Notes: generated by a model from the letters alone, not told the origin. A DNA stretch of 64,000 nucleotides from Pteria penguin (GCA_035048485.1 CM068587.1:23165034-23229033), one strand, 5' to 3'; positions 25,521-38,340 are shown, counted from the stretch's first letter. Program-made: numbers and translations.

Positions 25521-26515
25521 TACAGTGGCACAGAGGTGACATACACTACCTTTTTTATCTCGAGGTAACGACTTTTTTTATCTCGAGGGAACGACTTTTT
25601 ATCTCGAGGGAACGACTTTTTTTATCTCGAGGGAACGACTTTTTTATCTCGAGGGAACGACTTTTTATCTCGAGAGAACGACTTTTTATTTCGAGGGAAC
25701 GACATAATCAACTAAAAAAATTATATTTTGTATATCTATTATAAAATATGAATTTTATGCATAGTGTATCGGTGGGGGATTTAGAGGTGGGCCCGAACGG
25801 CCCTCCTTTTCACGACATATTTCTAAGTAAAACTCCAGATTTGGCATCCAAATGGCTGAGTAGTTTGGCTAATTGTTCTTTCACATGTGCCCCCCCCCCT
25901 TTTTTCGCAAATCCTGGATCCGCCACTGTAGTTCTAAGTACTGTACGTAGAAGAGCAAGGAACAACATTGTCTACAGCAGATCAAATAAGGCTGATTTAT
26001 TTGTATGATTTCATTACACAAATAAAATTATGTGTTGTATGTTGTGTTTATTGTTTAAAGAATAAAAAATAATTATTCAGATATATCTGGGCCACTTTGA
26101 ATTTAAGAAATATGCTGCATCGCGATGTCCGCTAGTGACAAGAGATACATTGCCTGGTTAATAGAACTTTCGTTCACATAAATTAAACAATAATTCATTC
26201 ATAATATATATGTAGATTTGCTGATAGCCCAGCTAGACACCAATCCGTATGTACGAGTGTAGTGCAGCATATCTACAGATAATAATCTATAACATTTTAT
26301 TACGTCACAGATTCACAGTCATTCCATTATAAAATAAATGACAAGTAATACAAACAATTTGATTGGTTGATTATCTCGAGGGAACGAATTGATAAGTCGT
26401 TTCCTCGAGATAAAAAAAGTCGTTCCCTCGAGATAAAAAGTCGTTCTCTCGAGATAAAAAGTCGTTCCCTCGAGATAAAAAAAAGAGTAGTGTATGTCAC
26501 CTCTGTGCCACCGTA
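25521..26515. mobile_element. Palindromic TIR element with CTCGAG repeat arms (about 1 kb)
   Basis: Termini TACAGTGGCACAGAGGTGAC (left) and its inverted copy with one mismatch (right) extend about 29 bp. Just inside, both arms carry tandem copies of a unit of about 20-23 bp, TTTTATCTCGAGGGAACGAC (left 25549-25705, right inverted 26372-26482). Flanks CAAATC / CATATC and the uninterrupted sister sequence at 17360-17385 give an apparent 6-7 bp target duplication. No coding frame. A nested hAT-like MITE sits at 25770-25928. Confidence 0.72.
25770..25928. mobile_element. Nested hAT-like MITE
   Basis: The right end reads CTGGATCCGCCACTG, that is CAGTGGCGGATCCAG inverted, a common hAT-type terminus; the left end CGGTGGGGGATTTAGAGGTG is a decayed partner. 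Flanks TAGTGTAT / TAGTTCTA agree at five of eight positions. About 159 bp, with a C-run. Confidence 0.55.
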
Positions 26516-27479
26516 CATATCTGTCATATTCCCTTCACATTCAAATTTGTTGCCTCTCGATTTTTAGTAATAATAATCAGTATAAATGAGTTAACATCTA
26601 ATAACTTCAAACACATTATTCAATATACTAGAATACTAGATAATGATAACTTGTATTATCCACACTGGAAATCATACCGACTTTAGAAACAATCGATACA
26701 ATGGTGAATTTCTATATCTTTATCATTGTAAGTTTTAGCTCAGTAGTGAGTTCCATGTATAAAATCGTCATACGCTGAGCAGACATGTGTATCGAATGAA
26801 CTCAGAGACAAACAAATATATAAAGATGATAAAGGAATGGTTCTATATAAATAAAGAAAGTGAAAAATAGAAAATGTAATTATTTTTTCGTGAATTTTAT
26901 CTCATTGAAGAATGCATTAAATATACGGTAGTTCAAAATATGTATAAGTAGTATGGAAAGTGAGTAACAGAGACAAAGTATTTCGAAAGATTTCTTCCTT
27001 AGAAAGGGTGCTCCGAGTGTGAATATGAATACGATCCTAGTTCTCTTTACCTGCATTTGTTATCATACAATGTGTAACAGAAATTACTTAACGATTAAAA
27101 CATACATAACTGAGTTTATATGTTCTTGTAGTAAATTTAAGCTTTTATTATTGCGGGAAATTGTATCTACCTATTCAATTTTACGTTTAATCCATTTCCT
27201 ACCGAAATCTTTGAAGGCATACATTATGATTATTTCCTATCGTAAATTTCCCTCATGTTGATGGTGATGTATCATGACTCCCATCGTAATGTATTTATAT
27301 TTTTCAGTTAGTTACGTTCGCAAGAGCGTTCATAAAAAAAAACAAATCACGTGGAAACTGTTGACACAGGGATACAGAAACCATAAACTTTAAAAACTTT
27401 TATTTTATTTCGGAAATATTTCTGTTCAGTAATTGGTGTCTAACGGATTTATCCATCACATTTCTACTGTGATCTAGTT

Positions 27480-28271
27480 TAAAAATCAGATGTTTTCTCC
27501 AGATCTAATTTTGTCAAACGTATTCTACATTGACAATGTGACCCTAAGATCATCGCCAAGACCACTGGTATTGGTCCCTTATATACAACCTTTTGCAGAC
27601 TTTTCCATGAGCGTTACACACGGATTAAGAAAGCAGTTAGGACTCCATGACGGGTCTTGTTTACACGTTTGCAAAGGAAACATGATCCCGAACCTCGTAG
27701 TCTCTGAATGTTAATCGAGACTCCTACAGATCAAGGGTTTGAGTTTGCTTGCTTCAACACCAGCAGAGTACAGTTATCTCATATTGAGGTCGCTGTATAT
27801 TTTTTGATAATTTAATCTTACTCTACATTACTATATGTGTTATATATTTTTATGACCTCTATATGGAGGATAATTTATAAATTTTTAAATGTATGTCCTA
27901 TTCTCAATAAAGTCATTAGCATAGTATATTTTGACTTTTTTACTCTTTATACAACCATTCCTCATCAAAAACTGAAGAACAAAATAACATCAATTATTCA
28001 AAAAGCCGTCTTTAACAAAATAGGAATTCGCAGGAGTAAGTATCTCAATTTATGCCACAACGACACATATTTTGTAAAGGAACAGACTGATTCCAGCAGC
28101 AAGTATACAGAAAAAGACATCATCCAAATGTTAGAATTTCTCAAACATATTTTTGTGATATTTGATGGGAAAGTGTTCCAACAGATTGTTGGCATTCCTA
28201 TGGGTACTAATTGCGCGCCTCTTCTGGCCGACTCTTACGAAGCAGAATTCATACCAGTCTCTGCTCTCTAA
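27480..28271 (+). mobile_element. Penelope-like arm plus reverse transcriptase fragment (unit 3)
   Basis: The arm at 27480-27880 aligns with 7080-7650. From about 27900 a reverse transcriptase fragment reads in one frame: YFDFFTLYTTIPHQKLKNKI, SKYLNLCHNDTYFVK, KYTEKDIIQMLEFLKHIFVI, GKVFQQIVGIPMGTNCAPLL, SYEAEFI, ending at TAA 28271. IPMGTNCAPLLAD and YDFSTLYTTIPH-type blocks are diagnostic of Penelope-like RT. The YIDD active-site block is missing, so this is a fragment. Confidence 0.75.
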
Positions 28272-28309
28272 AGACAATTAACAATTAACATCTCGGTTCA
28301 ACTTTACAT

Positions 28310-28315
28310 ACAGAT

Positions 28316-28402
<87 letters not shown>
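28310..28402. repeat. (CA)n/(TA)n compound microsatellite
   Basis: CA repeats pass into an uninterrupted TA run of about 73 bp directly after the Penelope-like fragment. Confidence 0.95.
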
Positions 28403-28405
<3 letters not shown>

Positions 28406-30519
28406 AAATTTTACTTCGTGCGTGTATATTTATTTATTTAATTCCTCGTCATGAAAGGACTTTTGCGACGGGTGTTGCATGCAACCCGAGGACGCTTACT
28501 TTTCCCAGGCACCTGGTCTCACTTCGATTTATTGGGGTTCGCATTTGTCTGAACATGACACTATACACGACATAATTCTTTTCTTCCATGGACTAAAAGA
28601 TATGCGGTACTTCTTGGTTTTTTTACTTTTCGTTGTAATGCATTTTTAGTGAGTGGGAAGATGGGCCCATAAACCGCTTAACCAAATCAAATGAGTACCG
28701 TTTGTAATTCTGTTGATCATGCTTAATCGGTATCGTACAATCAAAATTGTTTCATCTTATTGGATGTATTGCATTACTTTTACCGACATTTAATGTAAAT
28801 CTCCTTGGTGACTTCTACCCCAAAGCTAAGTCAGATGTCTTTCCCTTTCCCTATTATGATTCTCAAGCATCACACAATCGTTCTCCCTCCTTTGCTTCTT
28901 GTAAACATTAAAACAGATGTATAATACAACACAACGCAATCAACCATCCTTAGTTTTTAATGTTTAAATGATTTATTTTATATGAAAATCCAATACCAGT
29001 TTTCCTTGTTCATTATTATATATTTTCCTTCGAGTTTATTTTAACTTGTTAGGTAAAGTATTTATACATCGCTGAAATATATTTCTTTATGTGCCACTGT
29101 CAACCATGACACGATTTCCCGGTCTTAAGATTTCGTCCGAATACCAGGACATCGAAGAATCAATTTTAGAGTTTATTTTTCTTCAATTCAGCACAGTGTG
29201 GGATTAGCTTTGATATCTTAAGCATAATCTATCTAAATCTTCAATTGTGAGTATAACAATGATAGAATACAACGCTTTAGAAAATGACAATTACTAGTGT
29301 GAAAAGCAATAGGGCTACTTTAAAATTTTAAAGATAATCGAAATCGATTTTGAGCGAACATCTTTATACGGTCTAGTGTGTAAATCAATCAGAACAGACA
29401 TATAAAATACAAATCAATATTCATGATTTAAGACTATTATATATTATTTACTCATACCATTTCCATTATTAAAATCTCGAAATCTCGAAGGTCGACAATA
29501 ACCCACATCAGAAATGATAGCATGCCGATATAACCCAAAACTATGACAACTTAGGAGAGGGATTAGACTACAATAAGCGCAAATAAAACTAAAATAAGTT
29601 CGCAAAAATGCCAGTGATGAAAATAAAGCTATTTGATGAATTCATGATCTTAAGATGAATAATAAGGTTACTGCCTATGTATGATTCCACAATTTAAAGT
29701 CGTGTATAAAAACTCTTAGGCACTAAATATATTCTATATAATAAGAACAAATTCCAACACCACCGCCGCTTATAAAAACAAAAGCTATTGACATGACAAA
29801 TTATAAAAAAAAAACATAGGAAAAACGAAATCTTGACTGCTAACTTTCAAAAGCGATGAATTACAAAAGTGTGTAAAGTACGATACGAAGAAGTACCGAA
29901 GGGTAAACCATATTTTTTAGTCCATGGAATAAAGGGGACAATGTCGTCTTTAGTGTTATATTCAGACAAATGCGAACCCCAATAAATTCGAGGTGAGACC
30001 AGGTGCCCGGGAGGAATAAGCGTCCCCTGGTTGCATGCAACACCAAAAATAATACAACAATAATGCAATAGTACCGTAAAAAGTCGGTTTTCTTATTCTA
30101 TATAAAAGAGGATGCTTAACTAACGTGAATGGAAAGTAATCGACCTTTTCATATTAATTTTCATTTCCATAAATGCTGGCCCTATGTCGTTTTGCCGGTC
30201 AAAGTTGCATCAATCTATTATGGTAAAATAATCCAAGCATTCGGACAGAACGCTGTTTGTAGTTCACCATATATCATTCAAAATGTATACACAATCAGAA
30301 TCATAACTTTGCCTCATGATGTGAATCCTTGGTAAATTCCATTTACATATGTTTATTGATTTAGGTTGTAGCCCAATCAACTAGGTAGCGACTACATTTA
30401 CATTAATATTATATTGTTGATAAATCACGAAAATGTAAGGAAAGGAAAACATTGCCATATCGTTATCAGGACATACAGATCCAAAACAAACTTTACATTC
30501 GCTACTTTCTATTTTAAAG

Positions 30520-30665
30520 TGATATGATATTGAAATAGTGAAACTCATTCATGTCTTTCTTCCCACAAAACATCCACAATAATTGTATAAAAGCAGTGGA
30601 AACATCATTCTTAGTATCCATCCATCAGTTGATACAATCGACTTAAGTTTTATATAAAATACACA
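30520..30665 (+). promoter_or_regulatory. Core promoter and 5' UTR of IL-17 copy 4
   Basis: TATAAAA at 30586-30592, with upstream GATATGATATTG, AGTGAAACTCATTC and CCCACAAAACATCC blocks, and downstream GTATCCATCCATCAG before the ATG at 30666. Confidence 0.7.
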
Positions 30666-31664
30666 ATGGTTTGTATATAGATTATTCAGATGAATTCCTG
30701 AATATTATTGTATTTTCCTTTTTTTGTGTCACCTTCATATTTTCAACTTTATGGCAAATTTAATTCATTCATATAAAATAAACAAATCTTCAAATATAGT
30801 CCTACATATATACCTTTTAGTATTCCATTTAACGTTAGTTGTTATGTCAATTTTAACTTGCAAAACAAAAGCGTTCAAAAATGTATAAATATACACCCAT
30901 GATATTTCTTCCCTAACACTCTCACTTGCATTACTCACATTTTTCTCTTTTTTATGTCATTTTTTTCTTTCTTTCTTTGGAGGGGGAGGTTGTTTTAATT
31001 CATATGTATATTAAATTAGTTATAGTACTTTAAATAAACTTAAACCACGCTATGTAAACTTTATTAATTTCCCTTGATAATGTGAAACAGTTTACATGTA
31101 TACTTATATACTCTAAACTATTTTGATTAAATTGAAAGTCATAAATGCCTTAAAAGAATACAATGTAATCTTCTTTTGTATATAACTTAATATAATGAAT
31201 TATAATACAATATTGATACCCATACATTTCAGAAAATTGATATCAAGATCTGGGAGCTCCTTTGTATTTTTGAAATGAGTTTTGTGCAACAAGGAATATC
31301 ATTTTTAAAGATCTCACCTAAAACATCGTTTCCTTCACTTAAACAACGATTATTGAAAAGACGTGTGTGTTCTGGCATCCCTTCTGTTCATTGCCAAAAT
31401 AGAGATACCAGTGTTAATGATCTCGCAATTTGTCCATGGACTCTGGAAACGAGCTTCAACTCTACACGGTTACCATCAAGGGTTTATGAAGCAAAGTGCA
31501 ATTGCCCAAAAGCAATAATTTCTCAAGGCATTTCGTTCGATTGTGTTCCAGTCTACAGGAGATTCCGATTTCGATATTTTTCGTCGGAACTCCATCGTTA
31601 CATACCGGGCGAGGAAAATATTGCTGTAGCATGTACTGCAGTTGTACATTGTGCAAGGAAATGA
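30666..31664 (+). CDS. IL-17-like secreted cytokine, array copy 4 (two exons)
   Basis: ATG at 30666-30668, intron 30669-31232, exon 2 31233-31664, 144 residues. Over the last 129 residues it differs from copy 1 at five positions, including QNIS to QGIS (sequon lost) and the tail VVHCARK. In the predicted signal peptide Gln becomes Glu (KIWELLC). All eight cysteines and the CPW, EAKCNC and VACTAV motifs are retained. AATAAA at 32122-32127. This unit is shorter than units 1-3 because it lacks the Penelope-like arms downstream and so best shows the ancestral layout of the duplicated segment. Confidence 0.88.
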
Positions 31665-32129
31665 TTATACAAAAACATATATAAATTATGAAGTTTGCAT
31701 TTAAATTGTATTCGGTATTCAATAGATTTGTATCCCAAGTCAGTGTCTTAATCAAAATGTATTTATCATTGTCACGCCGAGTTTTGTATCTATATTCAAC
31801 ATGTAAACTTTTGAGGTACAAAATTGTCGTTACTGCAATCAAATATATGTGCGATTATTACCTTTTGTTTGGTAGTTAACTCTTATGTGTGAATGAATAT
31901 TAGTATTATAGAAGAGTAGAAGGTTTTAGTTTAATCGTATCTAACTTGAGCACTGCGTTGAAATATTACTGAGTATTTTATTGTGCGTTGTGTATAAATT
32001 CTCATAAAAATTGCATAACTGTATTCATTATTGTCACTTCTACTTTACATATGGGAATCTTCAGACAATTTATTATATCTATAGGATTTATATATACATT
32101 TTTACACATATTTATTCTTGTAATAAAAG

Positions 32130-33740
32130 TTTTAAAAGATTATCGTAGTTTTGTTCGAGTATGTAACTTTATATGTGTAAATCTTTCACATTTCAAGTCT
32201 ATGTCCACGAATGTAGACAGATCCTACCTTTTATTTATGACATTCACATGAATCGGTATATCTCAAGGTATCAAGGTATGAATGATATTCCAGTCCAAAT
32301 ATATGGAATAAAATAGAACAGTAATCCAATATGGACCTCTGATTAACCAAAGATATGATAAAGTGGTATGAAGGAGTAGATATCCCCTGCTAACTTGTCA
32401 TATCTGTCCTATCACGTATGTATTCAGAGTTGTCGCCGTTTGATATTTAATAATAATAAAAATAAGTATAAACGACTTAACATCTAATACTTTCAAACAT
32501 ATTATTCAATATATTAGATAATGATAACTTGTATTATATACACTGGAAATAATACATACTTTGCGAAAAATTGATGTTGAATTTTCATATATTTATTAGA
32601 ATAATTTTAGGTCATTAGTAAAGTCCAAGTATAAATTCATCATACTCCGAGCACACATGTGTATCGAATGAACTCAGAGACAATCAAACAAACAAAGGAA
32701 TGTTTCTACATAAATGAAAAATAGAAAAGTGAAATTCTTTTGTATATTTTATCTCATTAAAGAATATGTGTAAGTAGTATGGAAAGAATGTAATAAAGAC
32801 AAACTATTTATAAAGATTTCTTCCTTAAAAAGAGTAATCCAAGTGTGTGTTGAGTAACAACAGTGCTAATACGATCCAAGTTCTCTTAACCTGCATTTGT
32901 AATCATATAATTTGTAAAAGAACTCATCGATAGGTGAAAACACATAGGATACATATAAGAAAGTATACACTTGAATTCATATATTTCTGTAGTACATTTA
33001 AGCTTTCATTATTGCGGAAGTTTATAAGATACACCCAGGTAGTGTATCTAAATCTTCATTTCACATTTCACCCATTTCCTAGCGGAAGTTTTAGGGCATA
33101 CGTAATAATTCTTGCGCCAGTTGTACAATCATGTCTCAGTTTTTTGTGCCTTCCTGTATAATTTTAAACAGATGTATAAAACAATATAATATAATCTGCA
33201 ACTCTACATTTTTAAATGAATCATATGATATGAAAATACAATACCAGTTGTCCTTGTTCAATGTTTTATGGTCTAGATTATTTAATCTCTAAAGTGACAG
33301 TATTAAGAATCCGCTGAAGCATTGAGAAATATATTACGTTCCACTGTAGCCAAGACACGGGATCTTGAATTTAAGGTTTAGTACGAATAATAGGGCACCG
33401 ATAAATCAACTTTAAGTGTCGAATTTTTCTTGGAATCAGGCATAAAACAGACATAGCCTTGACATCTGAGGCGAATCAGTCGTCTATAGAATTTTTTATA
33501 TTTTGGTTTATGAATATGATTGGTTTATCAAGTTTCACAAAATGACCGTTCCTTGTTGCGAAAATCAGTTATGCTACATCAAGATTTAAAAGTTAAAAAA
33601 AAAAATTTGGAGTGGAAAAACGAACGTTTATAAATTAATCAGGATACACAAAATAAGAATCACTGTACATAATGAAAGAGTATTGTACATAATGAAGGCA
33701 TCCAACAATACATTTCAAGTAAAAAATCTCAAAATCTAGA
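32130..33740 (+). other. Downstream flank of IL-17 copy 4
   Basis: Collinear with the downstream flanks of units 1-3, at gradually lower identity, without the LINE or Penelope insertions. No supported gene. Confidence 0.4.
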
Positions 33741-34419
33741 ACACAATAGAAAAATGATTCAATGTGTGTTTAGACTAAAGTTAGCACAATTAAAATTAAA
33801 AGAAGATAACGTGAGACACGAGTCAATGCTCTATGACGGATCCATCCGCTTAGGTTGAATAATTATCTACTCTGACCAACTTTGCTGTCTTTGTATGATT
33901 CCACAATATAGTCGTATATAAAATTCCGAATCATTATATCAAAAACAAAATAAAAATCAATGTCGAAGGGAAAAAATAAATAAAACAAAACAATCTATAA
34001 AAGAATCCAGAGGTAAATGTAACAAGAAATCTCGGCTTTCATCTTTCAAAGCGATAACAAAGTATGTAATGGAAGATATATCTGTAGACGATGTGTAAAA
34101 TACTAAACATGTAATTCGTATAATTCAGGCATTTCTTCTACATATGCTGCTGAAACATAGTACTAAAGTATTGTAACTTTTTCTATATGATAAATACGAA
34201 TGCTTAATTAACGTGAACATGTAAAACGAGCTTACAGTCAGTATTGTATGCAACACTCGTCCCCTGCCACAACCTGTAATTTCTAAGTGACTAATAACTT
34301 ATTAGCAATATGAAACAGTTATGTGAACTTGGTATCCTTTTGCATGATTAAATAAGAAATAACATTGAATTCTGTGAAGTTTATATCAAGTTCTAATAAA
34401 CTGACAGCAAAAAAACATA

Positions 34420-34880
34420 CGGTCCATTACATAAGCTAGCCTTATATGAAGTTTAAAAGAAATCAATCATTCTTAACTCACTTAACTTATCTGGCAAATG
34501 AAATGCAGTGATAAATGTCTATTTTTAGTAAAAGCTATTTTTAGAGTTGACGGTTTGGCCCAAAAAATCAATTTTACCCTAGACCTTTACATGAGCTAGC
34601 CTTATATGAAGTTTGAAAGAATTCAATCATTCCTAACTCAAGTTTTTATCTGGAAACCGAAATACAATGATAAATGTCTATTTTTAGTAATAGTGACCCT
34701 TCGAGTTATTCTTTTGACCCCAAAACCAATCCCACATTAGATCTTTATATAAGCTAACATTGTATGAAGTTTGAATCAAATTGGTCATTTCTGACTAAAG
34801 TTATTGTCTGGAAACAATCCGGACAGACAGACAACGACAAACACTATAGTCCCCTCCAGTTTCACTGGCAGGGGACTAAT
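34420..34880. repeat. Three-fold tandem dispersed repeat, unit about 160 bp
   Basis: Units begin near 34428, 34583 and 34743 with ACATAAGCTAGCCTTATATGAAGTTT-type sequence and end with TATCTGG. The block closes with CAGACAGACAACGACAAAC...CCCCTCC...GGGGACTAATAAA, a tail typical of a dispersed repeat. Confidence 0.65.
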
Positions 34881-35299
34881 AAAATAACAGACCTTTCTCA
34901 TATCAATTTAATCTTCCATTATACGCGGGACATATGTCGTTTCGCCACTTAAACTTGCATCAATCTGTTATAGGGTAAGTCTCAGCATTAACTTTGTATT
35001 TCAGATTTCGACAAAACGTTATTTGTCGGGCATGAGCTCCCCTATCTCATTTACAATATGAAATTCTTGTATACACAAAACATAATCCTAACTGGACCTT
35101 TTGATGTGATAAACTGGTAAATACCATTTATATATTTATTGATTTAGTTTCAGCGCAATCAACAGCCAGACGATTTCAGTTAGAAATCTATTACGTTGTT
35201 GATAAATCTCGATATTGTACGGAAAGAAAAATACTGTGATATCGTTATCAGGACATATAGATACAAAACAAGCTTTACATTCGTTACTCTACATTTTAA

Positions 35300-35448
35300 A
35301 GCGATATGATATTGTAACAGTGAAACTCATTCCTGTCTGTTTTTCCCATAGAGTATCAACAATAACTGTATAAAAGGAATGGACATATCCTTCTTAGTAT
35401 CCATCCATCAGGTGATACAATCGACTACAGTTCTATAGAAAAGAAACA
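35300..35448 (+). promoter_or_regulatory. Core promoter and 5' UTR of IL-17 copy 5
   Basis: TATAAAA at 35369-35375, preceded by GATATGATATTG and AGTGAAACTCATTC and followed by GTATCCATCCATCAG. The core promoter is better preserved than the N-terminal coding sequence. Confidence 0.68.
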
Positions 35449-35483
35449 ATGGTTTGTATATGGTGTATGTTAGGAATGTACAT

Positions 35484-35558
<75 letters not shown>

Positions 35559-36323
35559 TTGAGGTTTACATGGAAATGTTTAGAGAAATTGTTAATTTTG
35601 AAATTCTGACAGACTTTAAAGCAAAATAAATAAAAGTATAATATAATTTATTTTTGAAAATTTTTGATAATTCAATAACCGAGTATAATGAAAAATATGA
35701 TCTACTTCAGAGAAGTTTTGACGAAACCCAGGTTGATTGTCCAAAGGAGTTGAACTTGGTCAGCATAGTTATTTAGCCTTTCATTCAGTATGGATGTACA
35801 TCGTAAATAATTTACAGAGACAACTTATAATAATAATTGTTCTGTAATTTTTTTTGGGTCATTGATATCATATAATTTAGAAAAACGTACATTTCAGAAA
35901 ATCAATATCCAGATCTTGCACATCCTTTATATATTTGAAATGATTTTTGTACAAGGAAAATTATTTTCAAAGCCTTCACCTAAAACATCGTCTCCTCGAC
36001 TAATACAACGATTTCTGAAAAGGCGTGTGTGGTCTGGCATCCCTTCTGTTCTCTGCCAAAAGGGAGACGCCGATATCAACGATCTAGCAATTTGTCTATG
36101 GACTCTGAAACCCAGCTTCAACTCTACACGGTTACCATCAAGGATTTATGAAGCAAAGTGTAATTGCCCTAAAGCAATAAATTCTCAGGATATTTTGTTT
36201 GATTGTGTCTCAGTGTACAGAAAATTCAAAGTACGATATTACTCGTCGGAACTCCATCGTTACATACCAGGCGAGGAACAAGTTTCTGTAGCATGTACCG
36301 CAGTTGTACCTTGTGAAAAGTAA
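35449..36323 (+). CDS. IL-17-like secreted cytokine, divergent array copy 5 (two exons)
   Basis: ATG at 35449-35451, intron 35452-35897, exon 2 35898-36323, predicted 142 residues with N-terminus MKINIQILHILYIFEMIFV, again signal-peptide-like. It is the most divergent member, mostly in its N-terminal half. The C-terminal block LHRYIPGEE and the EAKCNCPKA motif are unchanged. Key changes: RRVC to RRVW removes a cysteine (seven remain), CPW becomes CLW, DCVPVY becomes DCVSVY. The NST sequon is retained. The intron holds a perfect (ATTT)n tract. A candidate AATAAA is at 36841-36846. The open frame and conserved splice sites argue for a working gene; an unpaired cysteine could allow a different disulfide pattern or dimerisation, which is inference. 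Confidence 0.85.
35482..35560. repeat. (ATTT)n microsatellite in the intron of IL-17 copy 5
   Basis: About 20 perfect ATTT units, 30 bp after the proposed splice donor. Confidence 0.97.
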
Positions 36324-37239
36324 TCAGCAGTAATCATAGCTTTATGACATTTATAATTCATCATAAAATTCAATCCAATATTTGCCAAAATATTAAATGT
36401 ATGTATTGAATTGGTTTATACGACTACATAGTACTTTTTTATTAGGTCCCGACATATAAATCTTGTGGTGAAGGGATCTAATCTTACAAAATTTCTTTAT
36501 GGGAGTTTTACTGTTTCATGGAATGTATAATTTAACAAATTTACAACAAAAATACTGATATAAGTTGTTTTGATGAATCACGATCTCTGAATAATCATGT
36601 TTCCTTTTTTTAGATATTGGACTTGTGATAGAATAATCTGTATAATCCTTATCAGCACATTTTAAACAGACTCAATGAAAAAAAAAATCATATGAACACT
36701 GCGTCGCATCTCATGGAATATTGATATAACAAGGTGGAAATGCAACCTTGTAAAACACACCCCTCTTCTTTTTTTCATTTACCTGTTACATTATGACCTG
36801 GGATACTCGATTAAATCCAAAGATAATGAAAGATTCATGTAATAAAGTAGGTCTTCCACAATTTTATAAATTGGCCGCCTTCAAACTTTTAGGTCTTAAA
36901 CTTGAGTCCTATTGATATATTCTTGTTCATCAACAATGAAAGATCTCGGCTAAATACTGTTTTAGGTTTATACACAAGAAACCTCCTTTTCCATTATTTA
37001 TTTATAAATAATCAAGCGTCCTCTTTTAGTTCTCTATTTATAATTAAATAAAACCTTAGTCACCAATTTGTAAAACGTTGTGAGAAGTAATATGATGTGA
37101 TATTGTATTACTCCGGTATAAGACATGACATGACAAGACATGTATGACAAATGAAAAAGAGGTCTTTATAGCGACAATAAGATTTGCGGAATGTAAACTT
37201 CAAATGTGATAACTGTAGTTTGAAGAAGCTGTAGCATCC
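36324..37239. other. Downstream of IL-17 copy 5; candidate 3' UTR
   Basis: A candidate polyadenylation signal AATAAA is at 36841-36846. No coding region or recognisable repeat seen. Confidence 0.35.
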
Positions 37240-37610
37240 TGATGACATTGGTTGGTTGGTTGATTGGTGTTTTACGTTGCTTTCAATCATCAATATCTAA
37301 GAAGTACTAAACCGTCAATCAAATCGTTTCTCAAAGTGCAAGGACAGATACAAAATCGTGTAAGTTTCAAAAAGGAACTGTTGTGATACCCGAAATACTG
37401 ACCAATCCCGAGGTGAGACCAGGTGCCCGGGGAGAGTAAGCGTCTCCTGTCTGCATGCATCACCCGTTTCAACAATTTTTCAGTGATATCGTGACATGGA
37501 AAGTATTAGGTAACCAACCTCTTAAACATATTGGCTCATTCGAACCCGGATCGTCAGTGCCGCAAGCCATGCCTCTAACCACTACACCAAACCTGTTCCC
37601 TCTTTATAAC
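37240..37610 (-). mobile_element. tRNA-derived SINE (second family), interrupted by another repeat
   Basis: Minus-strand tRNA-like head at about 37525-37600 with TGGTGTAGTGGTTAGAGG (A box) and GGGTTCGAATGAG (B box); body ATCGTGACATGG and the end GGTGTTTTACGTTGCTTTCAA at 37266-37287. About 165 bp of the GTAAGCG repeat (37293-37460) splits it. A second, more decayed copy is at 45070-45205. Confidence 0.6.
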
Positions 37611-38340
37611 AGAAACAATCCAAAATGTACAGCACACCGGTACAGCTCAACACACTGATTACAGAAATCTGAAATATGGAGAACATGTCTGAGCATTTCA
37701 ACTCTTTAAAAACAGACACAACCCAATATGGACAGCAAACCAAGGTAAGTTAACACTACGACAACGTAGGTGGTAGGTAGAATGAAAATGTAAGTAACAA
37801 ATGGTAAGTTGAGACAATAAACATATCTTGATAATGTCATTATACGCTTCGGAAGAACAATCATCTACTCTTACTCGATGCTGTGCGTGCCATGTAGGAT
37901 TCCGTGTCCAACGTCATGCTGTAAAACTTAAGTTTTAGTCAGTTTTATGAAATACCAATATCAAATGAGTAAAATAATATTGACCATTCCACGACACAAT
38001 ACCTGGACGTGTAATAAAAAATCTACCTTAAAACCAGTCGTTTATAACGAAAGACTTGTCTGACAAGTAAAAAACGAAGAAGTAAACGAGAGGTAAACAC
38101 AATATAGGTCATTTGTATAATTAAGGGATGAAAAGTTGCATTAATCTCTGAAACATCTTCCCCAATAGTGCAATCTGTAATAACGAACGAAGCGAATTCC
38201 CTTTTAGATGATAAATAATATAACAACAATGAAAATGTAATAGAAACAAATAAATACACAACTTATGACCATATCCAGGTACCGCTGGCATAAAATATTG
38301 GTATAAAGCATTGTATAAATCAATTTATTTTGTCTGTTCT

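Larger units (their letters stand above)
21601..29500 (+). repeat. IL-17 segmental duplication unit 3
   Basis: It aligns with units 1, 2 and 4. Unit-specific insertions are a Penelope-like fragment (22.48-23.34 kb), the palindromic CTCGAG element (25521-26515), and a Penelope-like reverse transcriptase fragment with a TA microsatellite (27.89-28.40 kb). It keeps the empty site of the pogo-like insertion near 21962. Confidence 0.6.
29501..33740 (+). repeat. IL-17 segmental duplication unit 4
   Basis: Shortest recent unit. It carries promoter, gene and 3' flank in the common order but no LINE or Penelope arms. Similarity to units 1-3 is high up to about 32.5 kb and weaker beyond. Confidence 0.55.
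33741..38340 (+). repeat. IL-17 segmental duplication unit 5 (older)
   Basis: The upstream sequence (GCTGCTGAAAC, TATGTCGTTT, TTATCAGGACATATAGATAC and others) and the gene match other units at lower identity. A tandem repeat block (34.4-34.86 kb) and the (ATTT)n tract are unit-specific. After the gene (36324-37239) I see no clear alignment with units 1-4, so the right boundary is uncertain. Confidence 0.4.

Noticed and set aside
25511..26567. Arg/Glu-rich repeat protein (SRERLFISRERL-type frames on both strands)
   Set aside because: Produced by translating the CTCGAG tandem repeat arms; the same frame appears on opposite strands in the two arms.
29847..30068. Small protein with NQGTLIPPGHLVSPRIYWGS
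   Set aside because: It is a translation of the dispersed GTAAGCGTCCCCTG repeat, seen at several other places in the window.
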